A stretch of 38,676 bases of DNA from the NCBI GenBank assembly GCA_027066745.1, contig JAMONB010000202.1, positions 1 to 38,676 of the forward strand. Direction: 5' to 3'. A model generated the notes under the pieces. That model was not told where the DNA came from. It made no database searches and saw only the letters and a list, made by a program, of their open reading frames with translations. This stretch comes from Flavobacteriaceae bacterium. GTDB taxonomy: Bacteria; Bacteroidota; Bacteroidia; Flavobacteriales; Flavobacteriaceae. Numbering within the stretch: the first letter of the stretch is position 1; every line of letters begins with the position of its first letter. Below are positions 26,362 to 36,424 of this stretch, in pieces. The position numbers and the translations under genes were made by a program.

Positions 26362-27240
26362 CTACAAATCTCTTCGTTGTAATAATCTATACGATAAATA
26401 AATAAAAATAAAAGTCCAAACAAGAGCGATTGCAATTTCATACCAGTGCACACCAATATGTTGAGTAAAGTCTTTACCAATATATTTTCCTGCAGCCTGT
26501 ACTTCTTTAATTCGAGTAAATGGTTGCTTTATCAAATTAGACATTGATTCCATTGGTAAAAATTGCATGATATTATCTACAGAATCTGTGACTAAAGAAT
26601 TTTTATTTACAGAATCTGATGAAGAAAATAAATTTTTATTAAAATTCCAATATAAAAACCCTTTAAAAAGGCTTTCTACAAAAAACCAAATTAAAATACC
26701 ACCAACTGCAAAAGCAGAACGCTTTACCAAAATACCCATAAATAAGCCGAAAGAGAAAAACAAGGTTAGTTTTACAAAAAAGGCAAGTAGGTAATCTAAA
26801 TCAGAAAAAATGATACCAACCTCGTTATAATTTGAATAAATTAGCCCTAAAATTAAAGAAACAATAAACACAAATAGTGTAGAGATAGCTGCAAATACCA
26901 AAACAGTATAAAACTTTGATAGAATGAATTCTTTTTTACTCAATCCGTCAATCAAATTTTGCTTTAAGGTTTTATTACTATATTCATTAGCCATCATAGA
27001 TACAATAACTAAGAGTAAAAAGAACTTAAAAATAGACGCCATATACGTGTTGAAGTGCCAGATGTATGGAAAGTTAAAAATACCTTGCTCAGCCAAATGG
27101 AACTTAAAAAAGCCGACATCAAATTTTATAGCGGCAATCAAAGCAATAGAGGTGAGTAGCACAAAATAAATACCAATCAATACCTTACTAGCTCTATTGT
27201 GTTTTAGTTTGTGAAACTCTATATTTAAAAGACGTAGCAT
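26362..27240 (-). CDS. ABC transporter permease (ABC-2 type)
   Basis: 292-aa six-TM-like ORF; MLRLLNIEFHKLKHNRASKVL; adjacent to its ATPase. Confidence 0.85.
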   Translation of the reverse strand: MLRLLNIEFHKLKHNRASKVLIGIYFVLLTSIALIAAIKFDVGFFKFHLAEQGIFNFPYIWHFNTYMASIFKFFLLLVIVSMMANEYSNKTLKQNLIDGLSKKEFILSKFYTVLVFAAISTLFVFIVSLILGLIYSNYNEVGIIFSDLDYLLAFFVKLTLFFSFGLFMGILVKRSAFAVGGILIWFFVESLFKGFLYWNFNKNLFSSSDSVNKNSLVTDSVDNIMQFLPMESMSNLIKQPFTRIKEVQAAGKYIGKDFTQHIGVHWYEIAIALVWTFIFIYLSYRLLQRRDL

Positions 27241-27244
27241 ATGA

Positions 27245-28144
27245 TTAATTATTGTTGGTTAAGGTTAAAAACTGCTGCTCTAAACTTGGCATACGTTTTA
27301 CCAAATGAGAGAGTGTAATATTGTTTTTAAATAAATAGGCATTCAAATCTGTTGCGGTCAATTCCTCTTGAAGTTTTGCAATCAGCTTATCTTCTTCTTG
27401 TTTTACAGAGCCTATTGCAGGATGTTTTTTAAGTAGTTCTATCAGCTTGTCTGTTTGACTTTCAGTATTTAATTCAAATAGCCCTTTAGAGGCTGTCATT
27501 TCATCAACCCTACCAGAATAAAGTTTTACACCTTGACGGATAATTACAACATGTGTACATACTTTTTCAACTTCATCTAATAAATGAGATGCGAGTAAAA
27601 CTGTAGTGCCATTTGCAGCAATCTCTTTAATAATTTTTCTAATTTCATGAATTCCTTGAGGATCTAGACCATTAGTTGGCTCGTCTAAAATTAAAATTTC
27701 AGGATTGTTCAATAGAGCAGAAGCAATGGCAAGCCGTTGTTTCATTCCTAAAGAGAAGGTTTTAAACTTGTCATTTTTACGTTCATATAGATTGACCGCT
27801 TTTAATTTCTCATCAATATTATCATAAGACACTTCTTTTATTTTACAAATCAATTTTAAATTTTGACTTGCGGTCATATACGGATAAAAATTTGGACGCT
27901 CAATAATTGCTCCTACTTTCTTTAAAGCTTCATGCGTAGAAATAGCACCATTAAACCAACTGAATTCTCCAGAAGTTTTATTGACTACATTTAAAATAAT
28001 GCCTAAAGTGGTAGATTTTCCGCTTCCGTTTGGTCCTAGAATACCGTAAACATTTCCTTTTTGAATGTCAAAAGAAAGATTGTTTACTGCATGTACAGCT
28101 CCGTATTTTTTATCTAAATTTTTAAGGGATAAAATTGTTTCCAA
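27245..28144 (-). CDS. ABC transporter ATP-binding protein
   Basis: Walker A GPNGSGKSTT, FSLGMKQRLAIASALL, LILDEPTNGLDPQGI. Confidence 0.9.
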   Translation of the reverse strand: METILSLKNLDKKYGAVHAVNNLSFDIQKGNVYGILGPNGSGKSTTLGIILNVVNKTSGEFSWFNGAISTHEALKKVGAIIERPNFYPYMTASQNLKLICKIKEVSYDNIDEKLKAVNLYERKNDKFKTFSLGMKQRLAIASALLNNPEILILDEPTNGLDPQGIHEIRKIIKEIAANGTTVLLASHLLDEVEKVCTHVVIIRQGVKLYSGRVDEMTASKGLFELNTESQTDKLIELLKKHPAIGSVKQEEDKLIAKLQEELTATDLNAYLFKNNITLSHLVKRMPSLEQQFLTLTNNN

Positions 28145-28276
28145 GAATAGATTGTTTGGTTAATATATGTATAAGACGAGTAATTATCAATTTCGTAACA
28201 AAAAGAACTTGTTTTTTGTAACTATAGCTGATTAAATAACTAAGCTGTGAGTTGTAAAGCTTTTCTATGTATAGGC

Positions 28277-28780
28277 TCAATTCATTAACTCATCAAAATT
28301 ATCAAAGTCAAGGTCGTCATAATTATCAAAAGAATTGTAGCCATCATCATCAATACGTTCACTCGTAAATTCTTTTTCTGGAGCTTCATCAGGTACTGAA
28401 CCCACAGAAAACAATAGACTTGGCAATTCAATTTGATTTGTATTTTCTTCAATAGCCATCAGTTCTACATAAAAAGTCCACATTGATAAGAAATCATAAA
28501 CATAGATTAATTTATTCTTTTCTTCGGGGAGCACATCTTTAATTGTAAAATTTTGCATTGACATAGATTCTCCAGTTTCACTCATGTCAAATAACGGAAT
28601 CTCTTCACCTTGATTCCATTCATTATCCGTCAAATAAAATGCAGCCATTTCTGTACCATCAAAACCAAAAGCATTGGTAATGGCATTATGTAAATTTTCT
28701 AAAGTGCCATTATAACCAATAGCTATGTCTCTAAAAACATCTTCTTTGGTATCTAATATCAATCTTATTTTATAAATCAT
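28277..28780 (-). CDS. Plasmid pRiA4b ORF-3-like (IS1096 TnpR-like) family protein
   Basis: 167-aa ORF; VFRDIAIGYNGTLENLHNAITNAFGFDGTEMAAFYLTDNEW...LIYVYDFLSMWTFYVEL; acidic C-terminus. Confidence 0.75.
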   Translation of the reverse strand: MIYKIRLILDTKEDVFRDIAIGYNGTLENLHNAITNAFGFDGTEMAAFYLTDNEWNQGEEIPLFDMSETGESMSMQNFTIKDVLPEEKNKLIYVYDFLSMWTFYVELMAIEENTNQIELPSLLFSVGSVPDEAPEKEFTSERIDDDGYNSFDNYDDLDFDNFDELMN

Positions 28781-28860
28781 ATAACTGAATAATTCTTCGG
28801 CAAAGTTATGTATTTACAGTTAATTATTTGCTTACTTTTACCACAAACTGAATTTCAAAG

Positions 28861-29277
28861 ATGAACAAAGAAGAAATCTTAAAAAAGTTAAATAGTCGTA
28901 CTAAAAATACCTTAATGGAAACCTTAGGGATCATTTATACAGATCTTGATAAAGATTATTTAGAGGCTACCATGCCAGTGAATGAGAAAGTACATCAACC
29001 TGCAGGTTTGTTGCATGGTGGAGCTTCTGTTGCATTGGCAGAAAGTGTTGGCAGTACAGCGGCCCATTTTTCTATAGATACTAATAAACAAGAAATACGA
29101 GGTTTAGAGATTACTGCAAATCATGTTAGAGGAGTAAGAAAAGGTATAGTTACTGCATCAGCAAAACCAATCCACAAAGGTAGAACAACGCAATTGTGGG
29201 AAATTAGAATTGTTGATGAACAAGATAAGCTGATTTCAATTTGTAAGTTAACTGTTATCGTATTATCAAAATCTTAA
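28861..29277 (+). CDS. PaaI-family hotdog thioesterase (probable DHNA-CoA thioesterase MenI)
   Basis: 138-aa ORF; HQPAGLLHGGASVALAESVGS; immediately upstream of isochorismate synthase. Confidence 0.82.
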   Translation: MNKEEILKKLNSRTKNTLMETLGIIYTDLDKDYLEATMPVNEKVHQPAGLLHGGASVALAESVGSTAAHFSIDTNKQEIRGLEITANHVRGVRKGIVTASAKPIHKGRTTQLWEIRIVDEQDKLISICKLTVIVLSKS

Positions 29278-29280
29278 GTT

Positions 29281-30324
29281 GTGACTATTTTTAATAAGAT
29301 AACGAAAGCTTTAAAAGGGAGTTTACCTTTTACTGTTTATCGGCATCCTCAAGAAGATCAAATCAAAGGTTTTTTTCAAAAAAACGATAAAATTTATTAT
29401 ACTGATACGTATAAAGAGTCAGGTTTTGTATTTGCTCCTTTTGATGATGTTAAGTCAGCAGTCTTATTTCCTGTGGAAGAATCTGAGGTGTTTACAAGTC
29501 ATTTTCAGGAAGATGATTTGGTGGTTACACCACCAAAAGATAGTTTTAGTTCAGTTACTGAACAAGAAAAAAAGAACCATATAGACTTGATTCAAAAAGG
29601 AATTTATTTTTTAAAAACTACAAAGAATAAAAAAGTGGTTTTGTCAAGAAAATTACAATTAGAGCGATCGGATTTTGAACTTTTGGTAACTTTTAAAAAA
29701 TTACTTTCTGCCTATAAGAACGCAATGGTTTATGTGTGGTTTCATCCTAAAGTCGGACTTTGGATGGGAGCGACTCCAGAAACATTATTAAGGGTGAAAG
29801 GTGATAAATTTTCGACTATGGCATTGGCTGGCACACAATTGTATAGTGGAAGTTTAAAGGTGATTTGGCAAGACAAAGAAAAACTAGAACAGCAATTTGT
29901 AACCGATTATATTGTAGAAAAATTAAAGAATAATGTTACTGTTTCTGATGTGAAAACCATCAAAGCAGGTAGTTTGGTGCATTTGTGTACAAACATTTCT
30001 GGAAATTTATCTCAGCAATTTTCATTGAAAAATCTTATAAAACTATTGCATCCTACACCTGCTGTTTGTGGTTTTCCTCAGCAGGAGGCCAAAGTATTTA
30101 TTCTTGATAATGAGCACTACAGTCGTGAGTTTTATACAGGCTTTTTGGGCGAAATGAATATAGATGGTACTTCAAGTTTATTTGTCAACTTACGATGTAT
30201 GCAAGTATTAACATCATCAATCGTAATTTATGTAGGTGGAGGTATCACAATTGACAGTCATCCTAAAAAAGAGTGGGAAGAGACGGTAGCTAAGAGCAAT
30301 GTAATGTTGAAGGTATTGGTTTAG
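29281..30324 (+). CDS. menF: Isochorismate synthase
   Basis: Chorismate-binding enzyme motifs VVLSRKLQLER...WFHPKVGLWMGATPETLL...MALAGTQ...LLHPTPAVCGFPQ...REFYTGFLGEMN; GTG start. Confidence 0.88.
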   Translation: MTIFNKITKALKGSLPFTVYRHPQEDQIKGFFQKNDKIYYTDTYKESGFVFAPFDDVKSAVLFPVEESEVFTSHFQEDDLVVTPPKDSFSSVTEQEKKNHIDLIQKGIYFLKTTKNKKVVLSRKLQLERSDFELLVTFKKLLSAYKNAMVYVWFHPKVGLWMGATPETLLRVKGDKFSTMALAGTQLYSGSLKVIWQDKEKLEQQFVTDYIVEKLKNNVTVSDVKTIKAGSLVHLCTNISGNLSQQFSLKNLIKLLHPTPAVCGFPQQEAKVFILDNEHYSREFYTGFLGEMNIDGTSSLFVNLRCMQVLTSSIVIYVGGGITIDSHPKKEWEETVAKSNVMLKVLV

Positions 30325-30438
30325 CTCAGAACGCTTGACAATAGCCGATTTTCGTTATGAATACGAATACATAATAAGAAGTACAACTCTCGTTCCTCAA
30401 TAAATTATGAATGACATTTTTATATGATTCGAAGAATA

Positions 30439-30819
30439 CTATTTATCCTTCCATTTTAGTAATAAGTACAAAGCGAGTGGAGTTGTCCAATTTCCAGAAC
30501 GTTCTATAAAATCTACAATAGATCCACCAGCGATAGGTCGTATCAATGCCGTTAGAAATGTCCAGAATACGGCCCAAATAAGAACAATTCGTAAAGGTTT
30601 TATGAGTACAGAAATTGCAACTAAAATATCTAAGTATCCAATAAAGGGCATGATTTTAATAGCAATTTCTTTAGAAAATCCACTAAATTCTAAAAAATGA
30701 ATCCATGGTGGATGTACCTGAATGGCATAACTTCCATGCCCTAAGAAGATGCCAAAAACACCAACTTTAAGTACCCAAATTATAATTTCAATAGATTTAT
30801 CGGAGTTTGTAACCATCAA
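30439..30819 (-). CDS. Small DoxX-like membrane protein
   Basis: 126-aa four-TM-like ORF; start overlaps the 3' end of the metallophosphoesterase gene. Confidence 0.6.
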   Translation of the reverse strand: MMVTNSDKSIEIIIWVLKVGVFGIFLGHGSYAIQVHPPWIHFLEFSGFSKEIAIKIMPFIGYLDILVAISVLIKPLRIVLIWAVFWTFLTALIRPIAGGSIVDFIERSGNWTTPLALYLLLKWKDK

Positions 30820-32701
30820 ATTTTTCTAGAGTGTCAGGGTTTATAACTTCTACTTCTATAGTTTTGGCATTGACATGAAATAACACTAAAGCATTTTGTG
30901 TGGTAAAACCTGTTGCTTTTTCTGACCAAGGTGTTTTTTCTTGTGCATAATAGGGGGCACCCGCAGCACCATTATTTATTTGGTAAATGGTTCTGTTTAA
31001 TTTTATCTTTTCTGGTTTGTAATTTTCAGGATAAATATTGGTTTCTGGGCCTATTTCTGTTTTCGCATAATTATGTTCATCACCAGTTAAAATAGCAATG
31101 ACCTTTTTACTTTTATTGACAAATAAATCTAGCAATTGGTCTCTTCTTTCAATGATGCCTTTCTCTAGGCCTTTACCAGCAACCCATGACCTTGGAGTGT
31201 TGTTGCCGTTATACCACATATCATCACTGACATGACCTCCATTCGGAAAAAATGGAGTGTGTTCTGTAATGAAAATATGGTCAATTGTGGGATCATTTTC
31301 TAATTTTGAAATGGTTTCACTTACCCAAGAAAATTGTTGATCCATAATATAGGCATGTAAACCTCCACTGGTTAGAGGAATTTGTCTTGTTGACGGAGCA
31401 TATAAATAGTTGGAATTCATTACAACAACGGCTACATTATCATAGGTGTAATAGAATACATTTTCTTTATATGGAGGAAAGTCTATTTCTTTTTTGTTAG
31501 GATCATAAGTTGCACCATCCTCACTAATTGGTCCATTTGTTGGGTTCACAAAATTATTTGCAAAAATAACTTCTGCAGATTCTGTTTCAAACGGAAATCT
31601 ATCCACAGAAGTGCCATATTTTTCTTTTTCGCCTTTAAAAACTCGATTTAAAGCTTCATGATTACCCATAGAAACATATACAGGGAAATAATGAGCAAAA
31701 GGCTCAATAGCTCTTTTCCAATTGGCATACTGTAAGTTCATTTCATCAATATTTGATAAATATCCATTAATTAAATCACCTGAAAATTGTAGAAATTTGA
31801 TATTTTCATGTGTTGCCAATGCCATAATTTTTTTCATGATGTAAAAATTGGCACCATATACATTACGTTCACCACCTCCTTTTCCGTTTCTAGAATCGCT
31901 AGCATAAGCAAAAGTAAATGGTTTTCTTGCCCCGAGTTTATGAGCTGTTTTAAAACTGTAATTTTGAGTATTATTACCAACAGTTATTGAGTATGGGTAT
32001 TCAGTATCAGCTTCTAAGTCTGCAATTTGTATTTCATGATGCTTACTGTTTACAGAACTATATTCCTTACTGTCTACAGAGATTTTTGCAGTAGCTATAA
32101 CGTTAGTTTCAAGAGAAATAGTTACACCATCTGATTTTAATAAATTAACAAATGGCCCTTCAATAACACCATTAGCAACTTCAAAACCATTTTCAGTAGC
32201 ATTAAAAGAAACGATACCATCATAGAGAATTGCTCCTTTATTATTGACTACTCTATAGCCCAATGTACCTTTTTTATTATCCTCCCAATCAATCATATCG
32301 TAAGCCCCAGCTAATTGTTTAATATTAAGGTTTGTTTTTCCTTTACTAATGGTTGAAGGTCTTTTAAAATATACAGGCAACGCATGTTTTGAATCTTTGA
32401 AAGGGATGAATCCGAAATATAATGTGCCTTCAAAGTCAGGGATTCCAAAATCAAAAGCAATACCTTTTGCGGTGCCTTTCGGGTTTCCTTTCATGTTACT
32501 TAGTGTATAATCAGGATTAGAAATTGTTTCATATATTTTTTTGCCGTCTTTTTCTAAATACAGTTTACCTTCTTCATCTACATGAATATTGGTATAGATA
32601 CTAGGTACAATAGATTTTTTAACAACTTGACTTGTGCTCTTACAAGAAAAAAATAATAAAAACACAAGACTAGAGAGAATGAAATTGAGTTTGAAATTCA
32701 T
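30797..32701 (-). CDS. Metallophosphoesterase lipoprotein (purple-acid-phosphatase-like)
   Basis: 634-aa ORF with lipobox LLFFSCKS; FAYASDSRNG, SGDLINGY, SMGNHEA, TEHTPFF, LTGDEHNY metal-ligand motifs. Confidence 0.85.
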   Translation of the reverse strand: MNFKLNFILSSLVFLLFFSCKSTSQVVKKSIVPSIYTNIHVDEEGKLYLEKDGKKIYETISNPDYTLSNMKGNPKGTAKGIAFDFGIPDFEGTLYFGFIPFKDSKHALPVYFKRPSTISKGKTNLNIKQLAGAYDMIDWEDNKKGTLGYRVVNNKGAILYDGIVSFNATENGFEVANGVIEGPFVNLLKSDGVTISLETNVIATAKISVDSKEYSSVNSKHHEIQIADLEADTEYPYSITVGNNTQNYSFKTAHKLGARKPFTFAYASDSRNGKGGGERNVYGANFYIMKKIMALATHENIKFLQFSGDLINGYLSNIDEMNLQYANWKRAIEPFAHYFPVYVSMGNHEALNRVFKGEKEKYGTSVDRFPFETESAEVIFANNFVNPTNGPISEDGATYDPNKKEIDFPPYKENVFYYTYDNVAVVVMNSNYLYAPSTRQIPLTSGGLHAYIMDQQFSWVSETISKLENDPTIDHIFITEHTPFFPNGGHVSDDMWYNGNNTPRSWVAGKGLEKGIIERRDQLLDLFVNKSKKVIAILTGDEHNYAKTEIGPETNIYPENYKPEKIKLNRTIYQINNGAAGAPYYAQEKTPWSEKATGFTTQNALVLFHVNAKTIEVEVINPDTLEKFDGYKLR

Positions 32702-32772
32702 GAAATGTTATTTTATAATGTTAGTAAAGATATTTTATTTTTTACGGATTAAAAGATTTTAAAAACAAAGAT

Positions 32773-33654
32773 TTAAAGGTTATGTATTTTAGGTTTCCAT
32801 AATTTTTTGCCAATATTCATCATTAATAAAGCAATGAAACCAACGGCTAAACCTACAAAAAATTCTGAAATTAGAGAAGGAATTCCATGTAATAGAGTGT
32901 GTAAAAACTCAATATTATGAATAAATAATCCGCCTGCGACTAATAATAAAGCAATGGTGCCAATAAAAGATAAAGCTTTAATAACTTTAGGTAAAGCAAG
33001 AACTAAAAAAGTACCTATTTTATATGATATACTTTTTTTACTTTTACTTTGTTCTATCATTTTATAACCTAAATCGTCCATACGTACAATAAGAGCTACA
33101 ATACCATAAACACCTATGGTTGCAATGATAGCAACAAATGATACAACCATAATTTGTGTCATAATGGCTTTTTCTAAAACGGTACCCAATGCAATGATTA
33201 CAATTTCTACAGATAAGATAAAATCGGTTAGAATGGCTGATTTAACTTTCTCTTTTTCAAGTACTAAAATTTCCTCTTCAGATTGTGCTTTGTCTTCCTC
33301 TTCAATTTCATCATGTTTATGTGGTACAAAATATTCGTATATTTTTTCTGCCCCTTCGTAAGCCAAATATACTCCACCCAACATCAGTATTATCGTAATA
33401 ACAATAGGAGCATAGGCACTAAGTAAAAAAGCAATAGGTAAAATAATTAATTTATTAATAAATGATCCTTTTGTGATTGCCCATAATACTGGTATTTCAC
33501 GTGAAGAAACAAATCCTGAAGCTTTATCAGCATTTACAGCCAAATCATCACCAAGAATACCTGCAGTTTTTTTTGTAGCAACCTTACCCATAACGGCAAC
33601 ATCATCCATCAATACAGCAATATCATCTAGTAATGCAAAAAAACCACCTGCCAT
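32773..33654 (-). CDS. DUF808 membrane protein
   Basis: MAGGFFALLDDIAVLMDDVAVMGKVATKKTAGILGDDLAVNADKASGF signature. Confidence 0.92.
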   Translation of the reverse strand: MAGGFFALLDDIAVLMDDVAVMGKVATKKTAGILGDDLAVNADKASGFVSSREIPVLWAITKGSFINKLIILPIAFLLSAYAPIVITIILMLGGVYLAYEGAEKIYEYFVPHKHDEIEEEDKAQSEEEILVLEKEKVKSAILTDFILSVEIVIIALGTVLEKAIMTQIMVVSFVAIIATIGVYGIVALIVRMDDLGYKMIEQSKSKKSISYKIGTFLVLALPKVIKALSFIGTIALLLVAGGLFIHNIEFLHTLLHGIPSLISEFFVGLAVGFIALLMMNIGKKLWKPKIHNL

Positions 33655-33676
33655 TTTATTGTTTTTAGTTAAATTG

Positions 33677-34588
33677 TCATTTTATGTATTTAGACTTATG
33701 CAATTTTATTTTTCCAAAAGTAATTAATAAAATACCAATAATAGTAATCAAACCACCAATTAAAGCAATAGTTTCTGGAAATTTCCCAAAATAAAGGTAT
33801 GAACCTATAAGTACAAATATACCTTTTGTACTCCCTATTATAGCTTTTCGTGATAATGGGATATACTGTAAAGCTAAATAACCAGCAATCACTGTTAAAA
33901 AAGGGCCTAAAATTGAGCCTATGAAAATACTTTTTAATGCTACTTTTGGAACTATAAAAGATTCTTGTACCACCAACATAGCAATAACTGAAAATATTAA
34001 TAAAAAACTTGTTCTATTTATAACAAGGATAATAGGTGTTATTTTTTTAATATTTTTTTTTATAATTACCATATTAACTGCTCCTAACAGACTAGAAAGT
34101 AAAACAAACTGTGCTCCATCTATAAACATTTCATTGATGCCTGCTTTACTCTTATAACTGATAATAAAAGCACCTAGCATCGCAAAAATGACACCTAATA
34201 GTTCTAATTTATTAAACCGCTCACTTAAAATAATTACACTTAAAATAATTACAAAAGCAGGACCTAAATTACCAATAAAAGAGACGATAGTCGGATTAGG
34301 AATTGTAAAAATAGCCTTAAAGAAAAAATAAGTACCTACGACTTCAAATATTCCTAAGGCTCCTAAAATTAAATATTCTTTTTTTGTAAGGTCTTTAAGT
34401 AACGAAAATGCTTTTCTATAATATGCAAAAAGTAAAATCCATAAAAGACCAAATGCAAACCAATACATACCAAATTGAGGCAAACTGACTTCTTTTAAAG
34501 CTGCTTTACTGAAAATATATACATTAGAAACCGAAATTACGGCAACTAATGTCAATAAATAACCCTTTGATGTATCAGATATATTCAC
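33677..34588 (-). CDS. EamA/DMT-family transporter
   Basis: 303-aa hydrophobic ORF with duplicated EamA-like halves; PTIVSFIGNLGPAFVIILSVIILSERF. Confidence 0.85.
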   Translation of the reverse strand: MNISDTSKGYLLTLVAVISVSNVYIFSKAALKEVSLPQFGMYWFAFGLLWILLFAYYRKAFSLLKDLTKKEYLILGALGIFEVVGTYFFFKAIFTIPNPTIVSFIGNLGPAFVIILSVIILSERFNKLELLGVIFAMLGAFIISYKSKAGINEMFIDGAQFVLLSSLLGAVNMVIIKKNIKKITPIILVINRTSFLLIFSVIAMLVVQESFIVPKVALKSIFIGSILGPFLTVIAGYLALQYIPLSRKAIIGSTKGIFVLIGSYLYFGKFPETIALIGGLITIIGILLITFGKIKLHKSKYIK

Positions 34589-34656
34589 ATTACAAAAATA
34601 ACCTATAATTAGGTAATAATATTTTAATTACGTTATTTACTTCTTCTTCTGGAGGG

Positions 34657-35016
34657 TTACTGTTTTTTAGCTCTTCCTTTTTGTTTAAAATTTGAACCTT
34701 TATAGGAGGCCTTAAAAGTATACGAATTATTTTTAAATCCTGTTATTCTCACATGAAAAGGTATACTGTCTAATGCTGTTTCTGGATTTATTTTTTGTAA
34801 AACATATTCAAAATTAGATTTCCATTTAATCGAAAAAGAATCGATATGATTGTTATAGGTTTCTATTTGTATGCTATCATTTCTTACAGCTATAGAAGTG
34901 ATATCAGTACCTTCTAAAAAAGTATTAAAAGTACCTGTTCTAAACTGATTAATATCTCCTGTGTTTTCTTTGCAGGAAATGATGAATAAAACCAATAGTG
35001 TTAGTAAATATTTCAT
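34657..35016 (-). CDS. Small lipoprotein of unknown function
   Basis: 119-aa ORF with lipobox LFIISCKE; start overlaps the purB stop (TAATG). Confidence 0.75.
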   Translation of the reverse strand: MKYLLTLLVLFIISCKENTGDINQFRTGTFNTFLEGTDITSIAVRNDSIQIETYNNHIDSFSIKWKSNFEYVLQKINPETALDSIPFHVRITGFKNNSYTFKASYKGSNFKQKGRAKKQ

Positions 35017-36359
35017 TAAATTCCGGTATAGTTACTTGGTGTAATTGCTTTTAATTCTAATTTTATAGATGTATCAACATCTAAGCTGTCAATAAAATCA
35101 GCCATAGTCTTTTGATTGATAGTTGTATTTGTTCTGGTCAATCCTTTTAAAGCTTCATACGGATTTGGATAATTCTCTCTACGTAAAATAGTTTGAATGG
35201 CTTCAGCAACAACTGCCCAATTGTTTTCTAAATCTTCAGCAAATTTCTCTTTGTTTAATAATAATTTGTTCAATCCTTTTAAGGTAGACGTGAAACCAAT
35301 AATAGTATGTGCAAGAGGTACACCAACATTACGCAACACAGTAGAATCTGTCAAATCTCTTTGTAATCTTGAAATGGGGAGTTTTGCTGATAAATGTTCA
35401 AAAATGGCATTTGCCAATCCTAAATTACCTTCAGAATTTTCAAAATCAATCGGATTAACTTTATGTGGCATTGCCGATGAACCCACTTCACCTTTTTTAA
35501 TTTTTTGTTTAAAATAATTCATAGAAACATAGGTCCAAATATCTCTATCAAAATCAATAATGATTGTATTGATACGTTTTAAAGCATCAAAGATACCTGC
35601 TAGATGGTCGTAATGTTCAATTTGTGTGGTTGGAAAAGAATGATGTAATCCTAAAATTTTCTCAACGAAATTTTTGCCAAATCCTTTCCAGTCAATAGTT
35701 GGATAGGCTACTTTATGAGCATTAAAATTACCTGTTGCACCTCCAAATTTTGCAGCGTAAGGGATGTTTTGTAGTTGTTTTACTTGTTGTTCAATGCGTT
35801 CTACAAATACCATAATTTCTTTACCTAATCTCGTTGGTGAAGCTGGTTGTCCATGTGTTCTTGCTAGCATTGAAATGTCAGACCATTCATTGGCTAAAGC
35901 TCTTAATTTTTCAATTAGTTTTGCCAAATTAGGATAATATACAACATCAAAAGCTTCGTTTATTGAAAGTGGAACTGCAGTATTATTGATGTCTTGAGAG
36001 GTCAATCCGAAATGAATGAATTCTTTGTAGTCTTGTAAAGCTAAAGTATCAAATTTTTCTTTGATAAAATACTCAACTGCTTTTACATCATGATTGGTGA
36101 TTTTTTCAATATCTTTTATCTGTTGAGCATCTTTTGTAGAAAAAGAGATGTAAATAGCTCTTAGTTTTTTATACAAATTTTTATCAAAAGATTCCAGTTG
36201 AGGTAATGGAAGTTCACATAAGGCAATAAAATATTCAATTTCTACTTGTACTCGATATTTTATAAGTGCTTCTTCTGAGAAAAATGGTGCTAATGCTAAA
36301 GTCTTGTTTCTATACCTACCATCAATAGGAGAGATAGCATTCAATTCATTTAAATTCAT
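35016..36359 (-). CDS. purB: Adenylosuccinate lyase
   Basis: LNAISPIDGRYRNKT, MLARTHGQPASPTRLGKE, GSSAMPHKVNPIDFENSEGN. Confidence 0.96.
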   Translation of the reverse strand: MNLNELNAISPIDGRYRNKTLALAPFFSEEALIKYRVQVEIEYFIALCELPLPQLESFDKNLYKKLRAIYISFSTKDAQQIKDIEKITNHDVKAVEYFIKEKFDTLALQDYKEFIHFGLTSQDINNTAVPLSINEAFDVVYYPNLAKLIEKLRALANEWSDISMLARTHGQPASPTRLGKEIMVFVERIEQQVKQLQNIPYAAKFGGATGNFNAHKVAYPTIDWKGFGKNFVEKILGLHHSFPTTQIEHYDHLAGIFDALKRINTIIIDFDRDIWTYVSMNYFKQKIKKGEVGSSAMPHKVNPIDFENSEGNLGLANAIFEHLSAKLPISRLQRDLTDSTVLRNVGVPLAHTIIGFTSTLKGLNKLLLNKEKFAEDLENNWAVVAEAIQTILRRENYPNPYEALKGLTRTNTTINQKTMADFIDSLDVDTSIKLELKAITPSNYTGI

Positions 36360-36424
36360 TCATTTTGATTTAGACTGTAAAAATAAATGAAAACTAACGA
36401 ACAGAAAAGAGATTGTACAGTTTT

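Noticed and set aside
26567-27169. Plus-strand ORFs opposite the ABC permease
   Set aside because: Antisense to a plausible membrane protein; low-complexity translations.
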